Positions 42,516 through 51,640 of a stretch of 64,000 bases of DNA are shown here, piece after piece. The notes beneath the pieces are model-generated. The model did not search any database and was not told where the DNA came from. It saw nothing but the letters and a program-made list of their open reading frames with translations. This DNA is from Chitinophagales bacterium (lineage in GTDB: Bacteria; Bacteroidota; Bacteroidia; Chitinophagales; JADIYW01): the NCBI GenBank assembly GCA_017984135.1, contig JAGNZZ010000002.1:38282-102281 (forward strand), in the 5' to 3' direction. The position numbers and the translations under genes are program-made. Each line of letters opens with the position of its first letter. The stretch's first letter is position 1.

Positions 42516-43412
42516 ATGAAAAAGTATATTTTTTTACTAATTTTTAATTTTAGTACAAGTTGGATGCTTGCCAATAATACATTGGTAGGTGAGTGGCGTG
42601 GTGCAATAGTTGGACACATAGACAACCGAGATTATTTTATTAATGCCAGTATCATCAGTAAGAAAAAAGATAATTACGATATAAAACTAAAGTTGTTTAG
42701 TAATGAATATTCTGGAGAATTTATATTGCACACTACCTTAAAAGAATCGAATAAATTGTACATCGATAAAATGGATAAGTTAACAGAATTTCCGTATCCT
42801 TATTTGCATATTGAAGATTGTTTTACTGGATATTTTTTATTGAGTCAAAGTGGCAAAGATGTAAAATTAGATTTGTATCGATTGCCGGTTTACCATGCCA
42901 TTGAAGAGTTTACCAATTTAGATGGTGATGGTAATTTTGTACCTGGATTTGAATGTTTTACTTCTGTTTTGTTGCGTCCTAAGCATTTAGATACATCGTT
43001 TGTAAAGGTAGAAAAGAATGCAGATGATGCCATTAAATCGAAGAAAAAACGGGCAGATGATTTAGCAGCACGCAAACTGATATCGGTAAAAAAATGGACG
43101 GTGAAAAGTACCCAAATTATTTTAAATGTTTGGGATAACAATACTGAAGATGGTGATTTGATTTCGTTAAAATTAAACAACACTTGGATATTGACAAATT
43201 TTCCATTAAAGAAAGGAAAACATGAAATTCCAATAGAATTAAAAAAACAAGAAAATGAGTTGTTGTTATTTGCTGAAAATTTAGGGAAAATTCCACCCAA
43301 TACGGCTGCCATTTCGATAGATGACAAGGTTACACAACGTATGTTTATCTTAAATTCGGATATGAAAAAATGCGAAACAATTAAGATTGTTTACGCCGGC
43401 GATAAGAAATAA
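42516..43412 (+). CDS. exported protein, paralogue of the 20142-21236 protein
   Basis: 298 residues from ATG 42516, one base after the folP stop, with signal peptide MKKYIFLLIFNFSTSWMLANN. The N-terminal part has GEWRGAIVGHIDNRDYF and DCFTGYFLLSQ; the C-terminal domain has LNVWDNNTEDGDLISLKLN, LFAENLGKIPPNTAAISI and IVYAGD. Both halves resemble the protein at 20142-21236 (GTWVGNF; EDGDSINLYLN; PPNTASITI; IVYK), so the two are paralogues. The function is unknown. It converges on the thioredoxin gene with a 1-nt gap. Cotranscription with folP is likely but functionally unexplained. Confidence 0.75.
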   Translation: MKKYIFLLIFNFSTSWMLANNTLVGEWRGAIVGHIDNRDYFINASIISKKKDNYDIKLKLFSNEYSGEFILHTTLKESNKLYIDKMDKLTEFPYPYLHIEDCFTGYFLLSQSGKDVKLDLYRLPVYHAIEEFTNLDGDGNFVPGFECFTSVLLRPKHLDTSFVKVEKNADDAIKSKKKRADDLAARKLISVKKWTVKSTQIILNVWDNNTEDGDLISLKLNNTWILTNFPLKKGKHEIPIELKKQENELLLFAENLGKIPPNTAAISIDDKVTQRMFILNSDMKKCETIKIVYAGDKK

Positions 43413-43413
43413 A

Positions 43414-44577
43414 TTATTTCAATGTTTCTATTAATTCTTCAATAGAATGTGTTTCTGCATCTGCTTGTTTTGCTAATGCTAAAGCAGTTCCAGCATAATT
43501 TAATCCCATTTTTTTATTGTTTAATTTAGCATATAAACGAGCAACGGTATCGTTATTGTCATAATTACTGTTAAGTAGAACGGAGCGCAAGGCATATTGA
43601 AGTGCTTTTTCTAATGTTGTTTTATTCGTATAGTTTTCCCAAATATTTCCAGCTATATAGTTTAATCTATCTGCATCGTTTTTACAATAGGTGTTCGCAA
43701 ATGCAATGGCTTTTGGCAAGTAAGCTTTCCAGTTTTGTGCACGTTTCAACAAGCTTAAATCATATTCAGCACATAATAGATTGGTTTTATTCGGCAAATA
43801 TTTTTGAATAATTTTTTTAAAGGCCAATTTGTCGGTACCTTTTTTACTTGCTTTTTTGGCTTCTACCCAAACTAAATCTTCTTCTGTGGTTTCAATTATT
43901 TTTTTACCCAATAAGGAAATAAATTTTTCTTTGTTAGCATGCATAATCGAATATCCTGTATCGTGGATGCTGTTTGTGGTGTTAAAAATCAATTCAATAT
44001 TGGCTGTTGATAATTCAAATTTTGTAATACTTAAAAATTCTTTTAAAGCTGTTTGTGCAGATGAATCTTGTGCATAATTGGCAATAGAAATATAGTTACG
44101 CAGAAATGTAGTATCGCGATCGCCATCAAGGTATTTATTTTTTAATGTAATAAATTGATGTTCTGGTTTTAGTGTGTTATTACATAAATTAATAAAATCT
44201 TTTGCCGGCATTGAACCTAAACTTCGATGTATTAATTCGCCATTAGCATTAAAAAACAAGTAGGTTGGGTAATTTCTTACATTATATTTTTTAGCTAAAT
44301 CTATGCCTTCGCCTTTTTCCATATCTATTTTTGCATTGATATAGTTAGGATTCAAAGCATTACCCACTTCTGCTTTGGGAAAAACTTCTTTTGCCATCCA
44401 TTTGCATGGTCCACACCAACTGGCATACGCATCTAAAAAAATAAACTTATTTTCTGCCTTAGCCTTTTCTAGAATTTGTTGCCATGTTGCATCTTGTTCA
44501 AAATGCATTCCGCTTTCTTGTGCTGAAATGGTTGCAGTAAATATTAAGAAGGCAAGATTTGTTATTATTTTTTTCAT
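43414..44577 (-). CDS. exported thioredoxin-fold protein
   Basis: The 387-residue protein has a signal peptide (MKKIITNLAFLIFTATISA-Q), a thioredoxin domain (about 28-140) with the active site ASWCGPCKWM (about 51-60) and cis-Pro loop NVRNYPTYLFF, and a helical C-terminal region of about 240 residues with TPR-like character (ALQYALRSVLLNSNYDNNDTVARLYAKLNNKKMGLNYAGTALALAKQ). CGPC suggests a reductant or disulfide exchange role in the periplasm. The partner is not known. It is a single gene. Confidence 0.85.
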   Translation of the reverse strand: MKKIITNLAFLIFTATISAQESGMHFEQDATWQQILEKAKAENKFIFLDAYASWCGPCKWMAKEVFPKAEVGNALNPNYINAKIDMEKGEGIDLAKKYNVRNYPTYLFFNANGELIHRSLGSMPAKDFINLCNNTLKPEHQFITLKNKYLDGDRDTTFLRNYISIANYAQDSSAQTALKEFLSITKFELSTANIELIFNTTNSIHDTGYSIMHANKEKFISLLGKKIIETTEEDLVWVEAKKASKKGTDKLAFKKIIQKYLPNKTNLLCAEYDLSLLKRAQNWKAYLPKAIAFANTYCKNDADRLNYIAGNIWENYTNKTTLEKALQYALRSVLLNSNYDNNDTVARLYAKLNNKKMGLNYAGTALALAKQADAETHSIEELIETLK

Positions 44578-44658
44578 TTTATTTTTAGTAAAGATGAATA
44601 GTAAACGTTCATTAGATAAAAATGGATATTAAATAGGATTATTCACGTCACCCATTTT

Positions 44659-45057
44659 TTATTTAATATTTTCAATGTCAATACGAATCGGTTTTTTATT
44701 TTCGCCTACTGCAACAAATTTAAATTTTCCATTAATGGCTAATTCTCTTTTATCGGAGTTCATGAGTTCAATAAAAATATCAACGTTAATATCTAAGCTG
44801 GTGTTGCCCATTTTTATGACTTTACCTATTAATTCAATAATAGTGCCACTTGGAATGGGAACGTTAAAATCTATTTTGTCAGAAGAAACAGTTACCATTT
44901 TTAAACGGGTAAATCGAGTAGCAGTAATAAAGGCTACTTCGTCCATTAGTTGCATGGCAGTGCCTCCAAATAAGGTGTCGTAATGGTTGGTGGTATTAGG
45001 GAAAACAGCTTTAAAAATATGTGTTTCCGAAAGTTGAGCGCGTTGTTCAAAAGTCAT
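44659..45057 (-). CDS. acyl-CoA thioesterase, YciA/BACH-type hotdog
   Basis: The 132-residue single-hotdog protein contains THIFKAVFPNTTNHYDTLFGGTAMQLMDEVAFITATRF with the Asn (N in PNTTN) and Asp/Glu (D in MDEVA) of the BACH/YciA active site, followed by VTVSSDKIDFNVPIPSGTIIELIGKV. These enzymes hydrolyse short to long acyl-CoAs in the cytoplasm. The promoter octamer lies only four bases before the ATG. Confidence 0.9.
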   Translation of the reverse strand: MTFEQRAQLSETHIFKAVFPNTTNHYDTLFGGTAMQLMDEVAFITATRFTRLKMVTVSSDKIDFNVPIPSGTIIELIGKVIKMGNTSLDINVDIFIELMNSDKRELAINGKFKFVAVGENKKPIRIDIENIK

Positions 45058-45061
45058 ACGA

Positions 45062-45069
45062 CAAAAATA
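45062..45069 (-). promoter_or_regulatory. -7 promoter element of the thioesterase gene
   Basis: Minus-strand TATTTTTG, exact TAnnTTTG, separated from the ATG at 45057 by TCGT only. Confidence 0.6.
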
Positions 45070-45156
45070 ATGAATGTAAATGAAATCTTAATCATGTTTG
45101 CACAAATAGAAAAGTGCCATCAAAAGATAGCACTACTAGATAATTATTTATTTTTA

Positions 45157-45645
45157 TTATTCTTTGTAAGTAAAAGTACCGTTTATGGTAACTTCGGTTA
45201 AATCGGTTTCATTTTTTAAAGTGCCGTTTACTTTTCCTTCCACTAAAGTGCCATCTACTTTTGTAATTTCCAGCGTTAAATTGTTTTCGCCTGGACTTGC
45301 AGCCCATCCGGTTGAACCTTTTGTGTATGAAAATGTGGGCAATGCATCGGAGGTGGACATAGAAGATAAATTGAATATGGTACCAACGGTTACAGGCGTA
45401 GGAATTAACATCATACACAATTCAGTAGTAAATGTTTTTAAATTTACACTGGAACCGCTAACGTTTAAGTAGGAGCCATTCGATAAAACACTACTTAGTT
45501 TGTCGTCTGAATCAAAATTTCCCGAGGTGGCACCACTTACAGAAAAGCTAAATCTACTTTGACCGGCTTTAAGTGGCGTGGTGTTTTTTTTGGTACATGC
45601 AGTAAATAAAACGATGCATGTAAATAAATAAATTAAATTTTTCAT
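45157..45645 (-). CDS. lipoprotein, DUF6252-like
   Basis: The 162-residue lipoprotein has a lipobox LFTAC-TKK (Cys17). The mature part is a beta-sandwich with a pattern seen in DUF6252-type Bacteroidota lipoproteins: FSFSVSGATSGNF, a middle TVGTIFNLSS, and an end with NLTLEITKVDGTLVEGKVNGTLKN and VTINGTFTYKE. The final G-T-F-x-F/Y motif after two nested GTL/GTF strands is typical. Function unknown; probably surface or periplasm facing. It has its own promoter and stands before a 600-bp gap. Confidence 0.7.
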   Translation of the reverse strand: MKNLIYLFTCIVLFTACTKKNTTPLKAGQSRFSFSVSGATSGNFDSDDKLSSVLSNGSYLNVSGSSVNLKTFTTELCMMLIPTPVTVGTIFNLSSMSTSDALPTFSYTKGSTGWAASPGENNLTLEITKVDGTLVEGKVNGTLKNETDLTEVTINGTFTYKE

Positions 45646-45672
45646 GATTACTATTTTTTTGATTTATACTTT

Positions 45673-45680
45673 CAAAAGTA
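45673..45680 (-). promoter_or_regulatory. -7 promoter element of the 45157 lipoprotein gene
   Basis: Minus-strand TACTTTTG, exact TAnnTTTG, ends 27 nt before the ATG at 45645. Confidence 0.6.
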
Positions 45681-46095
45681 AACTATTTAATTTATTTTAA
45701 AAATACGTGATTAATGGTATTATTTGTATTTATATGCTTTTTAAAAGAGTAAATGGAAATTTTTTTTGGAAATACATTTAATCATAAGGTAAATAGGTAC
45801 AAATAAGGTAATGATTTATTTTAGTATTGCTACTCCTTTATTGCAATTTTAAATAGTAGGATATTATACTTGAATGTTATTCATCTTCGCCATTTTTTTT
45901 TATTTGTTTTCGTATGATTGTTCTATTTTAAACTGCTAATAAATATTGAAGGTTTTAAAGGTTATGGATTTTAATTTTTTTATTTTAGTCCCATTTTTTT
46001 AAAGATTATCGCTTTGATTTTGTCTGAATCAAATTGTCTATTAATTATTAAATTAAACGAGCTATTATATATTGATTCCTTTTAATAAATGTTGT
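45681..46095. other. gene-free AT-rich gap
   Basis: Part of the 603-base gap between the 45157 lipoprotein and the PafA-type gene. It is very AT-rich, has stops in all frames and no recognisable gene, tRNA or exact plus-strand -7 octamer. It contains T-tracts but no strong hairpin. The following 145 bases differ sharply in composition and are listed separately. Confidence 0.5.
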
Positions 46096-46240
46096 ACGCA
46101 TGCGTGAAGGATGGAAGCGGAAATACTTTTTTATGTAGCTTTTCGCGTGGGTAAAAAAGATTGGAGCAAACAGCCTGACGGCATGTTTGGATTTTGTGTG
46201 TAAGCATGCCGGCACGCACAAATCACTAAAAGTTTTTTTA
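46096..46240 (+). ncRNA. candidate structured RNA or relic element
   Basis: A GC-richer block in an AT-rich gap. Possible helices: TGCGTG (46101-46106) with CACGCA (46213-46218); GCGGAAATAC (46117-46126) with 46135-46146, with one G-U pair and a two-base bulge; CTTTTTTA (46126-46133) with TAAAAAAG (46152-46159), exclusive with the preceding; CGGCATG (46179-46185) with CATGCCG (46205-46211); and a terminal 11-bp stem 46190-46201/46214-46224 with one bulge and one G-U, followed by seven T's at 46233-46239. The wobble pairs favour plus-strand RNA. A palindrome ACGCATGCGT opens the block. No plus-strand gene precedes it. I cannot assign it to a known RNA family. Confidence 0.35.
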
Positions 46241-46248
46241 TTTAGATT

Positions 46249-47904
46249 TTATTTTTTAATGACTTCATTAATCGTGTTGCCGATACAACCATTTGGCATT
46301 TGGATGTTTAGAATATTTGAAATAGTAGGAGCGATATCGGTCATGTAAGTTTTACTATTGAGTTTTCCTTTGTTTACGCCATAGCCGTAAAATAGCAATG
46401 GAATATGTGCATCATAAGGATTCCAAACACTATGGTTGGTACCCGTATTGTATTTTGAATCAACATAACCAGCCTTTAATATGGTTAGTATGTCGCCGCA
46501 CCGTTGTGGATGATAGCCTTTGATGAATTGTTCTTTAATTTCGTTAGGAAGCATAGCATTTTGTAGGTTGGTGAAATCTAAAACTCGATCAATTCCTTCA
46601 GTAGATTTTAAGAAAGCGATTGCTTCGTTTGTAATTTCAATTTTATTTAATTTTTTTTGTTCAATAAGTTCAAAGTTTAAATAAAATTGACCTTTAAAAT
46701 TTGCGATACAAATAGTGTCGTATCCAAATTTTTCTTTTAAAATTTGGTTGAGTTTTTTTCTTAATGCAGTGCCAGCAACGATTCCACTTGGTATTTTATG
46801 TTTTTTTAAATATTCAGGTATATGTGCGATGCCATGATCGGAACTTAAAAACAAAGTGTAATTATTTTTTCCAATTTCAATATCTAAAAATTTAAGGAAG
46901 TTTGCTAAGTCTTTATCTAATCGCAAATAGGTATCTTCATTTTCAATAGAATTTGGACCAAATGCATGTCCAATATAATCGGTTGATGAAATTGAAATAG
47001 CTAATAAATCAGGAATGGAATCCATTCCAATTTTTTCATTTTTTATAGCAGCCTTTGCAAAGTCAAATGTCATCGATATGCCATACGGCGTGCTGAAAAT
47101 TTTATCAAAATTTTTAGTATCTGCAAATCGTTTTAAATCATAAGGAAATTTTTTTTGAGTACTGTCAAATTCTGTGTGTTCATATTTATTTTCATCCTCA
47201 TCACTTTGTAAATAGGTATTGATAGGATATAAAGTGTTCCAATTATTTTGATAGTAATTTAATACTACTTGAGGTGTATTAAAACTTTTTACCCAATTGG
47301 GCAAATCGTTTCTATAATACGAAGAAGTAATGAAATTTCCAGTTTTGGTGTCGTACCAATATGCGGCATCTGCGCTGTGTCCAGCAGGTAAAATGGAGCC
47401 TCTATCTTTGAGTGAAATGCCAAATACTTTTGCTCTAAAATTCGTAGCTAATTTAAGTTCATCGCCAATTGTTGTAACCCATAAATTTTTTGGACTCATT
47501 TGTCCTTTGTCGTTGTTGTCAGTTCCTATTGGTTGCACGGTTTTATCTTCTGTACAATATTTATTTTTTTGAGATGGATAATCATACCAATCATTGCCTA
47601 CAATTCCATTGATAGCTGGCACGCTTCCCGTGTAAATACAGGCATGTCCGGCGGCTGTTACCGTTGGACAATATGGAATAAATGTATTTTCACAATTAAA
47701 ACCTTGGTTTAATAATCGTTTAAATCCATCGTTTGAATACCTATCGTAATATCGATATAAAAAATCCCAACGCATTTGGTCTATTACAATTCCAACAACT
47801 AATTTTGGACGATTTAAAGTTTGTTTATTTAGGATTGTTTTAGGTTGAGCTATTGCATTTAAAAATGAACTTAAAAGTATAAAAATGCCAACTATTTTTT
47901 TCAT
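46249..47904 (-). CDS. pafA: PafA-type alkaline phosphatase
   Basis: The 551-residue exported enzyme (signal peptide MKKIVGIFILLSSFLNAIA-Q) belongs to the alkaline phosphatase superfamily. It has the metal/nucleophile segment IVIDQMRWDF and CPTVTAAGHACIYTG, with Thr83 as nucleophile. The residues that define phosphomonoesterases of the PafA type occur at matching spacing: Asn104 (VGNDW), Lys166 and Arg168 (LKDRG). The other metal ligands are in SSTDYIGHAFGP, SSDHGIAH and GTNHSVWNPYD. PafA releases phosphate from many phosphomonoesters in the periplasm. No Pho-type operator was seen. Confidence 0.9.
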   Translation of the reverse strand: MKKIVGIFILLSSFLNAIAQPKTILNKQTLNRPKLVVGIVIDQMRWDFLYRYYDRYSNDGFKRLLNQGFNCENTFIPYCPTVTAAGHACIYTGSVPAINGIVGNDWYDYPSQKNKYCTEDKTVQPIGTDNNDKGQMSPKNLWVTTIGDELKLATNFRAKVFGISLKDRGSILPAGHSADAAYWYDTKTGNFITSSYYRNDLPNWVKSFNTPQVVLNYYQNNWNTLYPINTYLQSDEDENKYEHTEFDSTQKKFPYDLKRFADTKNFDKIFSTPYGISMTFDFAKAAIKNEKIGMDSIPDLLAISISSTDYIGHAFGPNSIENEDTYLRLDKDLANFLKFLDIEIGKNNYTLFLSSDHGIAHIPEYLKKHKIPSGIVAGTALRKKLNQILKEKFGYDTICIANFKGQFYLNFELIEQKKLNKIEITNEAIAFLKSTEGIDRVLDFTNLQNAMLPNEIKEQFIKGYHPQRCGDILTILKAGYVDSKYNTGTNHSVWNPYDAHIPLLFYGYGVNKGKLNSKTYMTDIAPTISNILNIQMPNGCIGNTINEVIKK

Positions 47905-48025
47905 AAATAAAAATTTTATGCAAGTTATGAAAAGTCAAGAATTTTGAAGATTTACATCTGTGATTTTTTTGTGTTATTTTAAATTCAAATTTTAACGTAT
48001 CAATTTCATATCAAATATAATTCTT

Positions 48026-48033
48026 TATCTTTG
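48026..48033 (+). promoter_or_regulatory. -7 promoter element of aroC
   Basis: TATCTTTG, exact TAnnTTTG, only five bases (TTGAT) before the aroC ATG. Confidence 0.65.
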
Positions 48034-48038
48034 TTGAT

Positions 48039-49121
48039 ATGGCTGGGAATACATTTGGCGAACTCTTTCGTATTACTACATTTGGCGAAAGTCATGGTGT
48101 GGCTTTAGGTGTAATAATTGATGGCTGTCCTGCTGGATTAAAAGTGGATACATCATTTATTCAATCGGAATTAGATAGAAGGAAGCCTGGGCAATCAAGC
48201 ATTGTTACACAACGAAAGGAAGCAGACGAATTTGAAATACTTTCCGGAATTTATGAAGGTGTTACTCAAGGCACGCCTATTGGAATTATAATTAGAAATG
48301 AAGATCAGAAATCAAAAGATTACGACCATATAAAAGACAATTATAGACCTTCTCATGCTGATTTTACGTACGATGTAAAATATGGTACACGTGACCATCG
48401 AGGTGGTGGACGAAGTTCAGCACGCGAAACAGCTGTACGTGTAGCTGCTGCAGCAATCGCTAAAATGCTTTTACAACATTATGGCATTACAGTTCAAGCG
48501 TACGTTTCTAAAGTAGGTTCAATTGCTTTAGAAAAAAATTATGATAAGTTGGATTTATCTAAAACAGAAGATAATATAGTACGTTGTCCGGATGCAGAAA
48601 CTGCAGTTAAAATGATAGAACTTATTAAGCAGGTTAAAAAAGAGGGTGATACGATTGGTGGTTTTGTTTCTTGTGTTATTTCAGGTGTTCCAGCGGGTTT
48701 AGGTGAGCCGGTTTTTGATAAATTACATGCTGATTTAGGGAAGGCTATGTTGAGCATTAATGCAGCAAAAGGCTTTGAATATGGCAGTGGTTTTGAAGGA
48801 ACTACTTTGCGTGGTTCACAACATAATGATGAGTTTTATATTTCAACGAAAAATGAGATTAAGACAAAAACAAATCATTCCGGTGGCATACAAGGAGGCA
48901 TTAGTAATGGGATGGATATTTATTTCAATGTAGCTTTTAAGCCAATCGCTACAATTATGCATGAACAACCTTCCATCGATAAATTTGGAAATACAACATC
49001 CGTAACTGGACGTGGCAGACATGATCCTTGTGTATTGCCTCGCGCCGTTCCGATAGTTGAAGCCATGGCTGCATTGGTAATTGCCGACCATCTATTACGG
49101 AACAGAAGTAGTAAAATATAA
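48039..49121 (+). CDS. aroC: chorismate synthase
   Basis: The 360-residue FMN-dependent enzyme converts 5-enolpyruvylshikimate 3-phosphate to chorismate. Signature blocks are present: [19 protein letters not shown] (about 17-35), [25 protein letters not shown] (about 48), [28 protein letters not shown] (about 110-137) and [26 protein letters not shown] (about 326-350). The start [20 protein letters not shown] is the family's usual start, so the very short leader is real and not an annotation error. It is monocistronic, with a shared terminator against icd. Confidence 0.98.
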   Translation: MAGNTFGELFRITTFGESHGVALGVIIDGCPAGLKVDTSFIQSELDRRKPGQSSIVTQRKEADEFEILSGIYEGVTQGTPIGIIIRNEDQKSKDYDHIKDNYRPSHADFTYDVKYGTRDHRGGGRSSARETAVRVAAAAIAKMLLQHYGITVQAYVSKVGSIALEKNYDKLDLSKTEDNIVRCPDAETAVKMIELIKQVKKEGDTIGGFVSCVISGVPAGLGEPVFDKLHADLGKAMLSINAAKGFEYGSGFEGTTLRGSQHNDEFYISTKNEIKTKTNHSGGIQGGISNGMDIYFNVAFKPIATIMHEQPSIDKFGNTTSVTGRGRHDPCVLPRAVPIVEAMAALVIADHLLRNRSSKI

Positions 49122-49157
49122 GAGCTAGTTATTTCAAATTTCTCTATTTTTAGACAT

Positions 49158-49187
49158 AAAAAAAACTCGCCTAAGCGAGTTTTTTTA
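49158..49187. terminator. bidirectional terminator between aroC and icd
   Basis: ACTCGC and GCGAGT, extended by A's and T's on the flanks, form a stem of more than 10 bp with a 4-nt CTAA loop between convergent genes. Confidence 0.92.
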
Positions 49188-49218
49188 TTTAAGATAATTA
49201 GAGAATATTTTGTTTCCT

Positions 49219-50487
49219 TTAAAAGTTCTTGATAATGGCTTCACCAAATTCAGAACATTTAAGCAACGTTGCACCTTCCATTAATCGTTCAAAATCATAC
49301 GTAACCGTTTTTTGTGTAATAGCAGCTTCCATACCTTTAATGATTAAGTCGGCTGCTTCTTGCCATTCCATAAATTCGAGCATCATCACACCTGATAAAA
49401 TAACGGAACTTGGATTTACTTTATCTTGATTTGCATATTTTGGAGCCGTGCCATGTGTCGCTTCAAAAATGGCCATACCTGTAATGTAGTTGATATTTGC
49501 ACCAGGTGCAATACCAATTCCACCTACTAAGGCAGCCAGTGCATCTGAAATATAATCGCCATTTAAGTTTAATGTAGCCACTACATCATATTCATTTGGA
49601 CGTAAAATGATTTGTTGTAAGAAGTTGTCCGCAATGGCATCTTTGATAATTAATTTTCCTTCTTCTACCGCCTTTTTCATGGCTGCTTTTGCTTCTTCCG
49701 GTCCTTCTTCTGCTAAAATGAAATCATATTGATTCCAAGTGAACACTTTATCTCCATATTCACGTTCAGCTAATTTATAACCCCATTCTTTAAATTTACC
49801 TTCGGTAAATTTCATGATATTTCCTTTGTGAACTAAGGTTAATGATTTTCTTTTTTGTGCTAATGCAAAGTTGATTGCCGAACGAACTAAACGCTCAGAA
49901 CCTTCTAATGAAACCGGCTTAATACCAATTGATGATGATTCAGGAAAACGAATTTTATCACCTACATTCATTTCTTTTTGAAGAAAATCAATTATTTTTT
50001 TGCATTCAGGTGTTCCTTGTAGCCATTCGATACCTGCATAGATATCTTCTGTGTTTTCACGGAAAATAATCATGTCCACTTGTTCTGGTACTTTTGAGTT
50101 AGAAGGAACTCCATCAAAGTAACGAACCGGACGAACACATGCGTATAAATCTAATAATTGACGAAGTGCAACATTCAATGAGCGGATTCCACCGCCAACA
50201 GGAGTTGTTAAAGGACCTTTGATGGCAATTAAATTTTCTTCAATTACTTTTAACGTTTCATCAGGTAACCAAGAACCTGTTTGTTTATATGCTTTTTCGC
50301 CTGCTAATACTTCTTTCCAATGTATTTTTTTAGAGCCTTTATATGCTTTTTCCACGGCCGCATCTAATACTCGTACTGATGCACGCCAAATGTCGGGTCC
50401 TATTCCATCTCCTTCTATAAACGGAATAATAGGTTCATTAGGCACTTGTAAGTGTCCATCTTTCATATAAATTTTTTCTGCTGACAT
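49219..50487 (-). CDS. icd: isocitrate dehydrogenase (NADP+)
   Basis: The 422-residue enzyme converts isocitrate to 2-oxoglutarate in the TCA cycle. It has the substrate-binding [10 protein letters not shown] near 175, [43 protein letters not shown] and [24 protein letters not shown]. The dinucleotide pocket GTAPKYAG-like segment (GTAPKYAN) is of the prokaryotic homodimeric NADP type. The start is [30 protein letters not shown]. It is a single gene with its own promoter, about 46 kb from sucC. Confidence 0.97.
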   Translation of the reverse strand: MSAEKIYMKDGHLQVPNEPIIPFIEGDGIGPDIWRASVRVLDAAVEKAYKGSKKIHWKEVLAGEKAYKQTGSWLPDETLKVIEENLIAIKGPLTTPVGGGIRSLNVALRQLLDLYACVRPVRYFDGVPSNSKVPEQVDMIIFRENTEDIYAGIEWLQGTPECKKIIDFLQKEMNVGDKIRFPESSSIGIKPVSLEGSERLVRSAINFALAQKRKSLTLVHKGNIMKFTEGKFKEWGYKLAEREYGDKVFTWNQYDFILAEEGPEEAKAAMKKAVEEGKLIIKDAIADNFLQQIILRPNEYDVVATLNLNGDYISDALAALVGGIGIAPGANINYITGMAIFEATHGTAPKYANQDKVNPSSVILSGVMMLEFMEWQEAADLIIKGMEAAITQKTVTYDFERLMEGATLLKCSEFGEAIIKNF

Positions 50488-50574
50488 ATCTTATAATTTA
50501 ATCTTTTAAAATAGTTTAGTTTAATTTAAAATACGAAAATGAAAATAATTTTTAATCTTGGTATTTATGAAATG

Positions 50575-50582
50575 CAAATATA
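50575..50582 (-). promoter_or_regulatory. -7 promoter element of icd
   Basis: Minus-strand TATATTTG, exact TAnnTTTG; leader of about 85 nt to the icd ATG. Confidence 0.5.
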
Positions 50583-50701
50583 ATCAATATTCACCTCTTT
50601 AACATAAACTTTACAGAATATGTTCATCAAAATTCCGATTTTACATAAAATTTGGTATCTAAAAATAGATATTTAGTTGTTGTAACAAGTAAATTGATTT
50701 T

Positions 50702-51571
50702 ATGTATATAAGACGATGTTTCATTTTTTTCATTTTTTTCTTTGTGCAAGGAGTTTCATTTTCACAAACACTTAAAATTTTGGAGTGGAATATATTTATG
50801 ATTCCACCAATTATATTTAAATCATGTCAAGCGGAACGAACTGAATTGATAGCTGAATATATTTTACAGTTAGCACCGGATATCCTCGTATTGGAAGAAG
50901 CCTTTTTGAAATCCTCAAGAAAAGTGCTTATGGATAAAGTGAATAAAAATTATCCTTATTCCACAAAAATTACCCCAAGAGGATTTTTTAAAACGAATAG
51001 CGGGCTTTGGGTATTGAGTAAATATCCTATAAAAAATCAACATTTTATGACCTATAAGAAGAAAAAAGGCACGGATCGATTTGCTAGAAAAGGTGCGTTA
51101 TATGTTGAAGTAGAAATAGGAAACAAGCCTTTTCAACTCATTGCAACGCATGCTCAAAGTTTTACTAAATTTGCAGCTACACGTGAAAAACAGTTTAAAC
51201 AGTTAAAGAATAAACTTGCAGATATATATTTTCAAGATTCCATACCACAAATTATATTAGGTGATTTAAATGTGAATTTTTTTGATAGCACAGAATATCA
51301 AAAGATGATTGATGTTTTAGATGTATTACCGATTTCATTAAGTGGTGAAAAATACAGTTGGGATGGCAGTAAAAACGAGTTAGCCTATCAGTTTTTTACT
51401 CATGACACTGAAACTTTAGATTATATTTTATTAAGAAAACAACATGCTTCAAGTGTATCTGTTATTTCAACTGAAATCCTTAATTCTAAGCAACCTACTT
51501 CATACTGTACAAAAGGATTTATACATTTATCGGATCATCATCCTTTAATGTCAATAATTAAATTGAAATAA
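50702..51571 (+). CDS. sphingomyelinase-like exported phosphodiesterase (EEP fold)
   Basis: The 289-residue protein has a signal peptide (to about 21, GVSFS-Q) and a DNase I-like endonuclease/exonuclease/phosphatase fold. LKILEWNIFMIP with the metal-binding Asn, LVLEEAF with the catalytic Glu, the SMase-typical FARKGALYVEVEIGNKPFQLIATHAQSF, ILGDLNVNF with Asp-x-Asn, LDYIL, and a final SDHHPL with the catalytic Asp-His pair are seen. This order resembles neutral/bacterial sphingomyelinases (beta-toxin group). The substrate could be a sphingo- or glycerophospholipid. It precedes ruvB by about 70 nt. Confidence 0.8.
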   Translation: MYIRRCFIFFIFFFVQGVSFSQTLKILEWNIFMIPPIIFKSCQAERTELIAEYILQLAPDILVLEEAFLKSSRKVLMDKVNKNYPYSTKITPRGFFKTNSGLWVLSKYPIKNQHFMTYKKKKGTDRFARKGALYVEVEIGNKPFQLIATHAQSFTKFAATREKQFKQLKNKLADIYFQDSIPQIILGDLNVNFFDSTEYQKMIDVLDVLPISLSGEKYSWDGSKNELAYQFFTHDTETLDYILLRKQHASSVSVISTEILNSKQPTSYCTKGFIHLSDHHPLMSIIKLK

Positions 51572-51628
51572 AAATATCCGCTTTAATAATTAAACAAGGG
51601 TCCATTTAGAATTGAATATTGAAATTAG

Positions 51629-51636
51629 TATCTTTA
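51629..51636 (+). promoter_or_regulatory. possible -7 promoter element of ruvB
   Basis: TATCTTTA, one mismatch to TAnnTTTG, separated from the ruvB ATG by TCCC. Confidence 0.4.
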
Positions 51637-51640
51637 TCCC

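Noticed and set aside
42890-43327. A 145-codon minus-strand frame opposite the 42516 gene.
   Set aside because: The plus-strand frame has a signal peptide and a paralogue in the window; the opposite frame has neither.
46082-46230. Possible tRNA or tmRNA in the GC-richer block.
   Set aside because: No cloverleaf, no T-arm GTTCGA-type sequence and no acceptor stem with a discriminator could be drawn.
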